DNA of 64,000 bases from Solirubrobacteraceae bacterium (GCA_023230855.1 JALNWQ010000009.1:1-64000), one strand, 5' to 3'. Positions 8,067-16,945 are shown, counted from the first letter of the stretch. Notes: a model not told the origin generated them from the sequence alone. A program made the numbers and translations.

Positions 8067-9958
8067 TGGCGACCGTCGAGGGTTCGGACCTGCTCGCCGC
8101 GCACCGCGCGAAGGACGTCCTGCGGTTCATCGCCTGCGGGTCGGTCGACGACGGCAAGAGCACGCTCATCGGGCGCCTGCTCTACGACGCCGGAGCGCTG
8201 CTGGAGGACCAGCTCGAGACGCTCGCCGGCGACTCCCGCCACTCCGGGTCCCGCGACGGCGACCTCGACCTGAGCCTCGCGCTCGACGGCCTGGCCGCCG
8301 AGCGCGAGCAGGGCATCACGATCGACGTCGCCTACCGGTACTTCGCGACCGAGCACCGCAAGTTCATCGTCGCCGACACCCCCGGACACGAGCAGTACAC
8401 GCGCAACATGGTCACCGGCGCGTCGACGGCGGACGCCGCGGTGATCCTCGTCGACGCCCGCCACGGGGTGACGGCGCAGACCCGGCGCCACACGCACCTC
8501 ATGGCGCTGCTGGGCATCGGGTCCGTGGTGCTCGCGGTGAACAAGCTCGACCTGCTCGACTTCGACCGGTCCGCCTACGACCGGATCGTCGCCGAGTACG
8601 ACGCGGTCGCCGCGCCGCTCGGCTTCGAGGTCCTGTCGGAGATCCCGGTGTCGGCGCGTGACGGCGACAACGTCACCGCCCACAGCGGGCGGACCCCGTG
8701 GTACGACGGCCCGACGCTGCTGGAGTGGCTCCACGCCGCGCCGCCGCACCACCGGGGCGCCGACGGACCGTTCCGGATGCCGGTGCAGTGGGTCAACCGT
8801 CCGGACCCGGAGTTCCGCGGCGTGTCCGGCCAGGTCGTCGGCGGCACCGTCCGCGTCGGCGACCGGGTGCGCGTCGAGCCGTCCGGGATCACGACGAGCG
8901 TCGCGCGGATCGTGACGTTCGACGGCGACCGCGATCTGGCGGTCACCGACGAGTCGGTGACGCTCGTCCTCGCCGACGACGTCGACGCCACCCGCGGCGA
9001 CGTCGTCTGCTGCGGGATCGACCCGACGGAGGCCGCCGACGAGCTCGACGTCGAGCTCGTGTGGATGGGCGACGCGCCGTTGGAGCCGGGGCGGCCGTAC
9101 ACGCTGCGGGTCGGCACGCAGAGCGTCGGCGCGCGCCTGGCCACGCCGACCGCCGAGCTCGACGTGACCACCGGCGAGCACCGCCCGACCACGGCGTTGA
9201 CGACCAACGGCATCGCGTCGTTGCAGGTGTCGCTCGACCGCCCCGTCGCGTTCGACCGCTACGTCGACAACCCCGACACCGGCGGCCTCATCGTCACCGA
9301 CCGCACCACCCACCAGACGGTGGCGGCCGGGATGATCACCGAAGGCCGGCGGCGGTCGGCCGCGATCCGCTGGCAGGACCTCGACGTCGACAAGGACGCC
9401 CACGCCCGCCTCAACGGCCACCGGCCGCGCGTCGTGTGGATGACCGGGCTGTCGGGCGCGGGCAAGACGACGATCGCGGACCTCGTCCAGCAGCGACTGC
9501 ACGCCGACGGGGTGCGCACCGCGGTCCTCGACGGCGACAACGTCCGTCACGGCCTGAGCCGCGACCTGGGGTTCAGCGACGCCGACCGGGTCGAGAACAA
9601 CCGGCGGGTGGCCGAGGTCGCGCGGCTCATGTGCGAGAGCGGCCTCGTCGTCATCGTGTCGTTCATCTCGCCGTTCCGCGCCGACCGCGACGCCGCGCGG
9701 GCGATGTTCGCCGACGATGAGTTCGTCGAGGTGTTCGTCGACGCGCCGCTCGAGGTCGCCGAGGCGCGGGACCCCAAGGGGCTCTACCGGCGTGCGCGGG
9801 CCGGCGAGCTGCCCGGGTTCACCGGGATCGACGCGCCGTACGAGGCGCCGGAGTGCCCGGACGTCCACCTGGACGCCACCGGTGACGCCGCCGGCGCCGC
9901 GGAGCGGGTGGTGGCGCACCTCCTCGCCACCGGGCTGCGGGCCGTCGACGGCCGCTGA
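8066..9958 (+). CDS. cysNC: Bifunctional sulfate adenylyltransferase subunit 1 / adenylylsulfate kinase
   Basis: The 630-aa protein fuses a CysN GTPase (residues 1 to about 430: GSVDDGKST P-loop at 25-33, DTPGHEQYTRNM, NKLD) to a C-terminal CysC kinase whose P-loop GLSGAGKTT lies at about 461-469. CysD-CysN produce APS and the CysC part phosphorylates it to PAPS, so the operon ends with PAPS. No PAPS reductase, sulfite reductase or sulfate transporter follows. The neighbours are instead a sulfotransferase and an arylsulfotransferase fusion, which suggests the PAPS serves sulfation as well as, or instead of, cysteine synthesis. The ATG overlaps the cysD stop by one base. Confidence 0.95.
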   Translation: MATVEGSDLLAAHRAKDVLRFIACGSVDDGKSTLIGRLLYDAGALLEDQLETLAGDSRHSGSRDGDLDLSLALDGLAAEREQGITIDVAYRYFATEHRKFIVADTPGHEQYTRNMVTGASTADAAVILVDARHGVTAQTRRHTHLMALLGIGSVVLAVNKLDLLDFDRSAYDRIVAEYDAVAAPLGFEVLSEIPVSARDGDNVTAHSGRTPWYDGPTLLEWLHAAPPHHRGADGPFRMPVQWVNRPDPEFRGVSGQVVGGTVRVGDRVRVEPSGITTSVARIVTFDGDRDLAVTDESVTLVLADDVDATRGDVVCCGIDPTEAADELDVELVWMGDAPLEPGRPYTLRVGTQSVGARLATPTAELDVTTGEHRPTTALTTNGIASLQVSLDRPVAFDRYVDNPDTGGLIVTDRTTHQTVAAGMITEGRRRSAAIRWQDLDVDKDAHARLNGHRPRVVWMTGLSGAGKTTIADLVQQRLHADGVRTAVLDGDNVRHGLSRDLGFSDADRVENNRRVAEVARLMCESGLVVIVSFISPFRADRDAARAMFADDEFVEVFVDAPLEVAEARDPKGLYRRARAGELPGFTGIDAPYEAPECPDVHLDATGDAAGAAERVVAHLLATGLRAVDGR

Positions 9959-9975
9959 CCAGGCGGCGCGCCTGG
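9959..9975. terminator. hairpin after cysNC
   Basis: CCAGGCG and CGCCTGG form perfect 7-bp arms around a GCG loop, starting right after the cysNC stop and between two convergent operons. A second GC-rich dyad (GCCCGGG / CCCGGGC) follows at about 9980-10012. Together they plausibly terminate transcription from both sides. Confidence 0.5.
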
Positions 9976-10032
9976 TGATGGCCCGGGGGCGCGCCGGGCG
10001 GCGGCCCGGGCGACGCCGCCGGGCCGGACCGC

Positions 10033-10719
10033 CTACTCCTGCGCGTCGACGTACGCCTGCACGCCGGCGAGAGCCCCGCGCACGATGTTGATGTCGAACG
10101 ACGCGCTGTCGTGGACGCGCGGGAACGGCTCCGACGGCACGGCGATGCCGAGCCGCTCGCAGATCGGCTCCCAGCCGTCCGCCGGCGTCCACTCGAGCAG
10201 ACGCTCGGCCGGGACCGTCGCGCGGACCTCGTCGTTCCACCGCTCCATCGCGGCGATGAGCTGCGCGTCGGTCGTGTCCGGGCCGTCGAAGATCCCCTTG
10301 GCGCCCCACCAGCCGCGCAGCGTCTCCATCCAGGTCCGCCACGCCGGGTTGACGGCCTCGTGGGCGGCGTTCATGTGCCGCGAGAGCTTGTCGTCGTGGA
10401 ACATCCCCCAGATCGTCTGGCGGATGCTGTTGGCCCACGCCTCGCCCGGACGGACGCTGAGCAGCACGACCGCGTCCGGGAACGCCTCCATGAGCTCGCG
10501 GTAGAAGTACGACGCGGGCCAGTCGACGGCGGCCGGGTGGTCGGCGAGGATCTCGGCCGGAGAGAGATCGCCCTCCGACGCCCGACGCCAGAGCTCGGCC
10601 TGGGGCAGGTCGGCGAACACGCTGACCATGTGGTGGCACGGCGCCAGGCCGAGCATCTCCATCGCGGTCTTCTGCGACAGGGTGCTGGTGCGGGGAAGGC
10701 CCGCTCCGATCAGTCTCAT
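10033..10719 (-). CDS. Sulfotransferase family protein
   Basis: The 228-aa protein begins GAGLPRTSTLSQKT, the 5'-phosphosulfate-binding loop of the cytoplasmic sulfotransferase family typical of Actinobacteria (GxGxPRTGTLSLK, Sulfotransfer_4 type). A later VLLSVRPGEAWANSIRQT matches the 3'-phosphate-binding region (R..S). It should move a sulfuryl group from PAPS to an unknown acceptor and release PAP. The gene lies 42 nt downstream of the MFS-arylsulfotransferase fusion on the same strand and is convergent with cysQ-cysD-cysNC, which provide PAPS and remove PAP. The loop has TST in place of the usual TGT. Confidence 0.82.
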   Translation of the reverse strand: MRLIGAGLPRTSTLSQKTAMEMLGLAPCHHMVSVFADLPQAELWRRASEGDLSPAEILADHPAAVDWPASYFYRELMEAFPDAVVLLSVRPGEAWANSIRQTIWGMFHDDKLSRHMNAAHEAVNPAWRTWMETLRGWWGAKGIFDGPDTTDAQLIAAMERWNDEVRATVPAERLLEWTPADGWEPICERLGIAVPSEPFPRVHDSASFDINIVRGALAGVQAYVDAQE

Positions 10720-10761
10720 CGTCGACTCCGGGGTGAGGGGTGGTGTGGTGGTGACGGTCGG

Positions 10762-13716
10762 TCAGTCCGACGACGCGGTCGCCGTGAACGGGCGCGACGT
10801 GCCGAGGACCTCGCCGTCGGCGTCGAGCGCGCGCACCCGCAGCGGGCCGTCCGCGCGTGGCAGCGGGATCTCGGTCTCGAACCCGTCGCGGTCGGCGCGG
10901 GCGACGGTCCGTCCCGCCGCGTCGACGACCCGCCAGCGCACGACCTCGGTCGCGCCGTTCCAGCTGGCGTACGCGGTCGTGCGCCCGCCGCTCGTGCGCG
11001 CCGCGCCCTTCGGCGGGGTGGCCGGACGGCCGACCCACGGCCGGGTGCGGGCGCGGTAGCTGATGTTCGGGGCCGGGAACGCGCCGTCGAAGACGAGCTC
11101 GCCGTCGGCGTCGTACTCCGAGATGTAGGGCACCTGGCCCCAGCCGACGAAGAGCCCGCCGGAGTCCAGGCGCTGGGCGTTGCCCATGTACTGGGCACGG
11201 AACGTGTCGCCGTGGGTCTGCTCGGACTTCACCCGCGCGGTCTTCGCGTCGTGGTCGAGCGTGAGCGTGAGGACCCGCGAGGAGCGGTCCGACGGCAGGT
11301 AGTCCCCGGCGCCGGTGATCCGACAGCAGTGGTTGTCGAACAGGCGCACCGTGCGCTCGTCCTCCATCTCCATGTCGTGCTGCCACTCGAACTCGGCGTC
11401 GGGATCCATCTCGAACGTCGAGCCCTTGCCGCCGAGCGTCCACTCGATCCGCCCGGTCTTGCGGTCGAAGAGGTAGCCGGCGTTCGTGTTGCGCATCGAC
11501 ACGAGCGCCCGGTCGCCGTCGACGAGCTCGATCGAGTTGATGTGGTAGGCGTCCCACGGGAACCCGTTCGTCGGCGGCTGCGTGTCCGACTCCTCCATCG
11601 GGATGTGGTCCTTGGCCTGCCAGGTGTAGAGCAGGCGACCGGTCTCGATGTCGTACGCCTGGAGCGCCGAGTCGATGATCACGCCGTGCGTCACGCCGCC
11701 GACGTCGGACAGGTCGGCGAGCTCGTTGCGGTTGGCGGCGACCCAGGCGACGTCGTCGACGATCTTGATGTCGTGCAGGGCGATGACCCAGCCGTCCCGA
11801 CCCTCGAGCGTCGCGATCGGCCGGTACGCCTGGTCGACGATGTTGACCCGGCCGTGGTCGATCTCGCCGGTCTCGCTGATCTCGCCCTCCCACCAGGACA
11901 GGACCGGCTTGCCGCGGTAGGTGTGGACGTCGAGGTTGCCCGCGACGTCCTCGATCGGCGACGGCCGGAACCACACCGGCTGCAGCGCGTCGTCGAGCAT
12001 GAGCGGGCCGCTCTGGCCGACGATCCTGCCCTTCGTCAGGTCGACGAAGTTGCCGGTCATGATCGGGCCGGGCAGCGGCTCCTTCGCCGTCCGCTCGCGC
12101 TCGAGGAACATCTCGGGCGGGTGCAGGCCCGGCTCGGTGACGAAGCTCAGCGCGCCATCGGTGGTGAAGGCGCCGATCGGGTCGCCCTCGGACCGCGGCA
12201 GGCCGACCTCGAGCGCGACGAACACCGCGACGGTCGCGGCGGCTCCGGCGAGCACGCGGCGGCCGCCCGCGCGGGACGGCGCGTCGCTCGCGCGCGGCAG
12301 CAGGACGAACGTCAGCACCGCCGCGACCGCGACGAGCCCCGCCCCGACCTGGAACGCCAGCGCGAACCCGTCGGTGAGCGCCTCGCGCACCGGCTCGGCG
12401 TCGCCGATCTTCGACGCGGTGTGCTGGCTCGCGATCGACAGCAGCACGGCGAGGCCGAGGCCGCCACCGACCTGGCGGGCGGTGTTGACGAGCCCGGACG
12501 CGAGTCCGGCCTCGTCCGCCTTGGCGGTCTGGGTCGCGGCGATCGTCGACGCGACGACCGACAGGGCGATGCCGAAGGACACGAGCAGGCCGGGCAGGGC
12601 GATGTACTGCAGCGCGCTGCCGCTGTCGGCCACGCGCGACATGAGGAGCAGGCCGACGGCGAGCATGACGAGCCCGCCCCCGAGCACCGGGCGCACCCCG
12701 ACGCGCGACGCGAGCCGTCCGGCGGGCCGCGCGGCGAGCATGATCGCCAGGGCCATCGGCAGGAAGATGAGGCCCGTGTCGAGCGCCCCCAGCGCGAGCA
12801 CCTGCTGCAGGTAGAGCGACGCCGCGAACCACATCGCGAACAGCGACGCGCTGAACAGCAGGACGATGAGGTTGACGCCCCACAGGCGTCGCGACACGAC
12901 GCCCGGTGGCACGAGCGGCGACCGGACGCGCGACTCGACGAGCGGGAAGAGCGTCAGCAGCGCCGACCCGACGCCGATCGGCACGAGCGCCTCGGCCGAG
13001 CCGAACCCGTGCTTGCCGGCGGTCACGCCGCCGTAGGTCGCGATGAGGAGGCCCGACGTGAGGACGAACGAGCCGACGAGGTCGAACCCGAGGTCGCGGT
13101 CGCGACGGCGGTCGTTGAGGACCCGGGCGGCCATGACCGCGCCGGCCAGCGCGATCGGCACGTTGACGAGGAGGATCCACCGCCAGCTCAGGGCCTCGGT
13201 GAGCACGCCGCCGGCGAGCATCCCGACCGCGCCGCCCAGGCCGTTCATCGACCCCCACAGCGCGATCGCGCGGTGACGCTCCGGGCCGGGCGCGAAGGTC
13301 GACGTGATGACCGCCAACGACGCCGCGGCCATGCCCGCCCCGGCCAGGCCCTGCCCGGCCCGCGCGGCGATGAGCAGGTCGCTGGACTGGGCGAGCCCGC
13401 CGACGAGCGACGCCAGGCCGAACAGGCCGAGCGCCCCGACGAACGTGCGCCGCTGACCGATGAGGTCGGTCGCGCGGCCCGCGAGCATGAGGAACCCGGC
13501 GAAGAGGATCGCGTAGGCGTCGACGATCCACTGCAGGTCGACCGACGAGATCGTCAGCGCCGTCTGGATCGTCGGCAGCGCGACGTTGACGATCGACAGA
13601 TCGAGGATGACGAGGAACTGCGCCGCGCAGCAGACCGCGAGGATCAGGCGCTTGCGGCGGCGCGTCGCCTCGTCGTCGACGGACGCCGCGGACGTGTCGT
13701 GGGGGATGTCGCTCAT
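10762..13716 (-). CDS. MFS exporter (DHA2 type) fused to arylsulfotransferase-family domain
   Basis: This 984-aa protein joins two modules. Residues of about 22-475 are a 14-TM drug/H+ antiporter with motif C-like LDLSIVNVALPTI at 38-50 and the motif A-like GRATDLIGQRR at 80-90. An extra hydrophobic helix (about 486-505) follows, then an arylsulfotransferase (ASST) propeller at about 530-984. That domain contains DVHTYRGKPVLSWWEGE, HDIK (H649), YHINSI (H725), WQHDME (H780), DNHCC (H796) and the SWNGATEV tail motif shared with the ASST at 31110-32732. Fourteen TMs plus one would place the ASST domain outside the membrane, where ASSTs act on aryl sulfates without PAPS. The ATG at 13716 gives the natural MFS N-terminus. 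A regulator-type or purely structural propeller role remains possible. Confidence 0.88.
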   Translation of the reverse strand: MSDIPHDTSAASVDDEATRRRKRLILAVCCAAQFLVILDLSIVNVALPTIQTALTISSVDLQWIVDAYAILFAGFLMLAGRATDLIGQRRTFVGALGLFGLASLVGGLAQSSDLLIAARAGQGLAGAGMAAASLAVITSTFAPGPERHRAIALWGSMNGLGGAVGMLAGGVLTEALSWRWILLVNVPIALAGAVMAARVLNDRRRDRDLGFDLVGSFVLTSGLLIATYGGVTAGKHGFGSAEALVPIGVGSALLTLFPLVESRVRSPLVPPGVVSRRLWGVNLIVLLFSASLFAMWFAASLYLQQVLALGALDTGLIFLPMALAIMLAARPAGRLASRVGVRPVLGGGLVMLAVGLLLMSRVADSGSALQYIALPGLLVSFGIALSVVASTIAATQTAKADEAGLASGLVNTARQVGGGLGLAVLLSIASQHTASKIGDAEPVREALTDGFALAFQVGAGLVAVAAVLTFVLLPRASDAPSRAGGRRVLAGAAATVAVFVALEVGLPRSEGDPIGAFTTDGALSFVTEPGLHPPEMFLERERTAKEPLPGPIMTGNFVDLTKGRIVGQSGPLMLDDALQPVWFRPSPIEDVAGNLDVHTYRGKPVLSWWEGEISETGEIDHGRVNIVDQAYRPIATLEGRDGWVIALHDIKIVDDVAWVAANRNELADLSDVGGVTHGVIIDSALQAYDIETGRLLYTWQAKDHIPMEESDTQPPTNGFPWDAYHINSIELVDGDRALVSMRNTNAGYLFDRKTGRIEWTLGGKGSTFEMDPDAEFEWQHDMEMEDERTVRLFDNHCCRITGAGDYLPSDRSSRVLTLTLDHDAKTARVKSEQTHGDTFRAQYMGNAQRLDSGGLFVGWGQVPYISEYDADGELVFDGAFPAPNISYRARTRPWVGRPATPPKGAARTSGGRTTAYASWNGATEVVRWRVVDAAGRTVARADRDGFETEIPLPRADGPLRVRALDADGEVLGTSRPFTATASSD

Positions 13717-13783
13717 CAGGGCTCGTTCGGGCACGCGGCGGCCGCGGCCGCCGGACCGGTCCGGCGGACGGCCCTGCAGACGG

Positions 13784-14281
13784 TCAGTAGCCGCCCGGCT
13801 CGGTCGTCTCGACCGGCTCGCCGTTCGGCGACATGAGGTACCACGTGCCGCCGTCCAGCTCCTCGCCGACGCCCGCCAGCAGACCGCCACCGTTGTGCGT
13901 GTACAACGCACGCTGGTTGTACAGGATCTGCGTCGTGCCGTCCTCGCGGTCGAACGTGCCGAGCAGGCCCTGCTTGACCTCGCCGCCCGCGGTGGGCGTC
14001 TCGTCCGCCTCGACCGGCTCCCACGTCTTCACGCACTCGTCGGCGCAGGCGCTGCCACCGTCCGGATCCTTCGTGAACACGTAGAGCGGACGGCCCTCGT
14101 CGTCGGCCAGGACGGTGCCGTAGCCGGGGACGTCCCGGGTCACGACGCTCGCGTCGCCGGAGGCGGTGGAGCCACCACCGCCGCCCTTGTCGTCGTCGGA
14201 GTCGCCGCAACCCGCGACGGCCAGGACGGTCGTCGCGAGCAGGGGCAGGACCGCCCGGCGGAAGGTGAAGGCGTCGAGCAC
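13784..14281 (-). CDS. COG4315-type lipoprotein with secreted repeats
   Basis: A 165-aa lipoprotein with signal peptide and lipobox LAVAGC, a Gly/Asp-rich linker, and two copies of the Lipoprotein_15 repeat (PF03640 type). The first is GTVLADDEGRPLYVFTKD with a C-A-D-E-C pair; the second is around ILYNQRALYTHNGG. The function of this family is not established. The GTG start is 8 nt from a TAGCTT -10 box. It lies 67 nt upstream of the MFS-ASST fusion on the same strand and probably heads that operon, so it may act on the outer face of the same membrane system. Divergent from the thioesterase gene. Confidence 0.8.
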   Translation of the reverse strand: MLDAFTFRRAVLPLLATTVLAVAGCGDSDDDKGGGGGSTASGDASVVTRDVPGYGTVLADDEGRPLYVFTKDPDGGSACADECVKTWEPVEADETPTAGGEVKQGLLGTFDREDGTTQILYNQRALYTHNGGGLLAGVGEELDGGTWYLMSPNGEPVETTEPGGY

Positions 14282-14396
14282 GGTGCGCGAAGCTACCAGA
14301 GCGGCCGGGCGGCACGCGCCACAGGCCCCGACCCGGACGCACGTCCCGGACGGCCGCGTCGGACGGCCGCGCCGGACCCGCGGCTACCCTGTCGGC

Positions 14397-15215
14397 GTGC
14401 CCGCGCCGGCCCCGCACTCCGCCCCCTCCCCCAGCTCGTACTTCGTCCCGTCCGGGCCGGGACGGTTCCGCGCGACGGCCGCCACCGGCGGAGGCTGGAA
14501 CCCGGACGAGCAGCACGTCAGCCCGCTCAACGGCCTGCTCGTGGCCGAGATCGAGCGGTTCGTCGCCGGTCGTGGGGAGCCCGACGGGCTCGCGATCGCA
14601 CGTATCTCGTTCGACATCCTCGGGCCCGTCGCGATCGACGAGGTGACCGTCGACGTCGACGTGACCCGGCCGGGACGGGCGATCGAGCTCGTCGAGGCGC
14701 GCGCGGCGTGGAACGGCCGTCCGGTGCTGCGCGCGTCGGCATGGCGGGTCGCCCGGACCGACGCCACCGCGGTGGCCGGCGGCGACCCCGACCCCATGCC
14801 CGGCCCGGACGGCCTGGACGCCGCGCCGTTGAGCGACGTCTGGCCCGGCGGCTACATCGCGTCGCTCGAGTGTCGCGTGCCGGAGCCGACCCGTCCCGGT
14901 CGCGGCCGGATGTGGGTGAGGACGCCGCTCGACCTCGTCGCCGGCCGCGAGACCTCGCCGCTGGCCGGGTACGTCGGGCTCGTCGACACCGCCAACGGCG
15001 TCGCGCCGCTGCAGTCGCCGCGGGCGTGGGCCTACCCCAACGTCGACCTGACGATCCACCTCTTCCGTGCACCGGTCGGCCGCTGGGTCGGGCTCGACAC
15101 GACGGTGTCGTGGGGCCCCGACGGCCAGGGGCTGACCGCCGCGGTGCTGCACGACGAGCGGGGGCCCGTCGGCCGGTCCGCGCAGATCCTGCTCGTCCGC
15201 CCGCTCGGCGGCTGA
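14397..15215 (+). CDS. Acyl-CoA thioesterase-like (TesB/4HBT_3 type) protein
   Basis: This 272-aa protein looks like the double-hotdog thioesterase family 4HBT_3 common in Actinobacteria: an N-terminal hotdog with HVSPLNGLLVAEIERF and ISFDILGPVAIDEV, and a second with LVDTANGVAP and YPNVDLTIHLFRAPVGRWVGLDT. It probably hydrolyses a medium- or long-chain acyl-CoA; the substrate is unknown. The GTG start at 14397 is fixed by TACCCT at 14385-14390, exactly 6 nt upstream, which suggests a leaderless mRNA. It ends at a strong GC hairpin shared with the convergent DUF808 gene. Confidence 0.75.
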   Translation: MPAPAPHSAPSPSSYFVPSGPGRFRATAATGGGWNPDEQHVSPLNGLLVAEIERFVAGRGEPDGLAIARISFDILGPVAIDEVTVDVDVTRPGRAIELVEARAAWNGRPVLRASAWRVARTDATAVAGGDPDPMPGPDGLDAAPLSDVWPGGYIASLECRVPEPTRPGRGRMWVRTPLDLVAGRETSPLAGYVGLVDTANGVAPLQSPRAWAYPNVDLTIHLFRAPVGRWVGLDTTVSWGPDGQGLTAAVLHDERGPVGRSAQILLVRPLGG

Positions 15216-15246
15216 CCCCGGACGGTCGCCCGCCTCGTCGGCGGGA

Positions 15247-15271
15247 CCGCGGGCCAGGCCCCGGCCCGCGG
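15247..15271. terminator. bidirectional hairpin terminator
   Basis: Perfect 9-bp arms CCGCGGGCC and GGCCCGCGG with a 7-nt loop lie between convergent stop codons (thioesterase at 15215, DUF808 gene at 15301). Confidence 0.6.
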
Positions 15272-15300
15272 GCGCCGGACGGCGCCGCCGCGGAGGCCGC

Positions 15301-16257
15301 TCAATGCTCTGCGTCCGCGTCCCCGTCCCCGTGCCCCGGCCCGTGCACGCGGTGGAGGATCGCGACGATCACCGCGCCGACGACGACGCCGAGGACGGCC
15401 GACGCGGCGGTGTTCGTGAGCCAGCCGCCGACGCCGCCGAGCCCGCCGAGGGCGTCGTGGACGTCCTCCTCCAGGTGGTGCACGCGGTCGTAGGGCCAGC
15501 CGAGGCCCAGGTCGTCGAGGCCGACGAGGAGGATGTGGCCGCCGACCCAGAGCATCGCCGCGATGCCGACCGTCGACAGCACCCGCATGACGACCGGCAT
15601 CCCGCGGACCAGTCCGCGACCGAACGCGGCCGCGGCGCCCTCCCGCGTCGCCGCCAGGCGCAGCCCGACGTCGTCCATCTTCACGATCAGCGCCACCGCG
15701 CCGTAGACGACGGCGGTGATGAGGAGCGCGACGACGACGAGGATGATCGCCCGGGCGAGGAACCCCTCGTCGGTCACCTCGTTGAGCGAGATGACCATGA
15801 TCTCGGCCGACAGGATGAAGTCGGTGCGGATCGCGCCGCCGACGAGCTCCTCCTCGTCGGCGGGATCGCGCTCGACGGCGGCCTGCGCCGCGTGCCGGTG
15901 CGGGCCGACCGCCTCCCAGAGCTTCTCCGCCCCCTCGAAGCAGAGGTACGCCCCGCCGACCATGAGCAGCGGCGTGAGCAGCCAGTCGACGAACTCGCTG
16001 AGGAGCAGGACGACCGGCAGGATGAAGAGGAGCTTGTTGCGGATCGACCCCGTGGCGATCCGCCGGATCATCGGCAGCTCGCGCTCGGGGCTGAACCCCT
16101 GCACGTAGCGCGGGGTCACCGCGGCGTCGTCGACGATGACGCCGGCGGCCTTGACGCTCGCACGACCGGCGCCGGCGGCGACGTCGTCGATCGACGCGGC
16201 GGCCGCGCGGGCGAGGACGGCGACGTCGTCGAGGAGCGCCGCGAGGCCCGCGCTCAC
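15301..16257 (-). CDS. DUF808 (YedI-like) membrane protein
   Basis: The 318-aa product matches DUF808: the N-terminal SAGLAALLDDVAVLAR and VIVDDAAVTPRYVQGF signature, then about six to eight hydrophobic helices (RNKLLFILPVVLLLSEF; RAIILVVVALLITAVVYGAVALIV; VGGHILLVGL; AVLGVVVGAVIVAILH) and a His/Asp-rich C-terminal tail (HGPGHGDGDADAEH). The role of the family is not known. The tail could bind metal, but that is speculation. GTG at 16257 is the only start that preserves the conserved N-terminus. It is probably separate from the TetR gene, whose stop is 64 nt upstream. Confidence 0.82.
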   Translation of the reverse strand: MSAGLAALLDDVAVLARAAAASIDDVAAGAGRASVKAAGVIVDDAAVTPRYVQGFSPERELPMIRRIATGSIRNKLLFILPVVLLLSEFVDWLLTPLLMVGGAYLCFEGAEKLWEAVGPHRHAAQAAVERDPADEEELVGGAIRTDFILSAEIMVISLNEVTDEGFLARAIILVVVALLITAVVYGAVALIVKMDDVGLRLAATREGAAAAFGRGLVRGMPVVMRVLSTVGIAAMLWVGGHILLVGLDDLGLGWPYDRVHHLEEDVHDALGGLGGVGGWLTNTAASAVLGVVVGAVIVAILHRVHGPGHGDGDADAEH

Positions 16258-16321
16258 CGTCCGCCCCCGTCGCCGGCGGCCCGTCGTCGTGGGGTGCCGG
16301 GCGCCCGGCGCGTCGCTGCGA

Positions 16322-16945
16322 TCACGCGCGCACGGTAGAGCACCCGGGTGCGCCCGTGGTCGCCCCCGCCCGGTCGCAGTCGGGCCTGCCGATGCCGCGC
16401 AGGACGAGCTCGGCCATCCGGTGCGCCCCGTCACGGCCGATCCCGGCCACCTCGCGCAGCGCGCAGAACAGCAGCCGCAGGTCCTCGTGGGTGGCGTCGG
16501 GCCGCAGCGCCCCCGCCCGCCGCGCGGAGCCGACGAGGCCCTCCAGCGCGTCCGTCGCCGCCGCCCGCGCGTCACGCACCGCGTCGGAGTCGCCCGCCGC
16601 CGCGTCCCACGCCGACTGCGAGAGCGCGTCGTCGATGCAGTCGTCGACCGTCGCGTGGGTCGCCTCGACGAGCGCGCCCCACGCGTCCGGGCGCGCCGCG
16701 GCCGTGCGGAACCGCTCGGCGAGGGCCGTCGCGCGCGCGATGACGAGCCGGCCGACGAGGTCGTCCTTGCTGCCGACCTGGCGGTAGATGCTCGCCACGC
16801 CGACCCCGAGCGCGTCGGCGAGCACCGGCATCGCCGCGTCGACCCCCTCGCGGGCGAAGAGCTCGTCGGCGGCCGCGAGGATCCGGGCGCGCTTCTCGTC
16901 GGCGGTGAGCGACGTCCACGGACCGACTGGTGCCGGAATGGCCAT
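16322..16945 (-). CDS. TetR family transcriptional regulator
   Basis: A 207-aa regulator with an N-terminal TetR helix-turn-helix (about residues 15-62: RILAAADELFAREGVDA..VLADALGVGVASIYRQVGSKDDL) and an all-helical ligand domain. The ATG at 16945 lies inside a 16-bp perfect palindrome and 6 nt from a TAGACT -10 box. The gene is divergent from ilvD with only 17 nt between start codons, so binding to the palindrome would likely control both genes. The ligand is unknown; regulation of ilvD hints at a branched-chain intermediate. Confidence 0.88.
   Translation of the reverse strand: MAIPAPVGPWTSLTADEKRARILAAADELFAREGVDAAMPVLADALGVGVASIYRQVGSKDDLVGRLVIARATALAERFRTAAARPDAWGALVEATHATVDDCIDDALSQSAWDAAAGDSDAVRDARAAATDALEGLVGSARRAGALRPDATHEDLRLLFCALREVAGIGRDGAHRMAELVLRGIGRPDCDRAGATTGAPGCSTVRA

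Noticed and set aside
7910..13531. A 1,873-codon minus-strand open frame across the cys operon and the MFS-ASST fusion
   Set aside because: It is antisense or out of frame to well-recognised genes and has Arg/Asp/Gly-rich shadow composition. Long empty frames are common at this GC content.
10111..13836. A 1,241-codon plus-strand frame opposite the MFS-ASST fusion
   Set aside because: No domain or start signal is seen; its composition mirrors the minus-strand gene.
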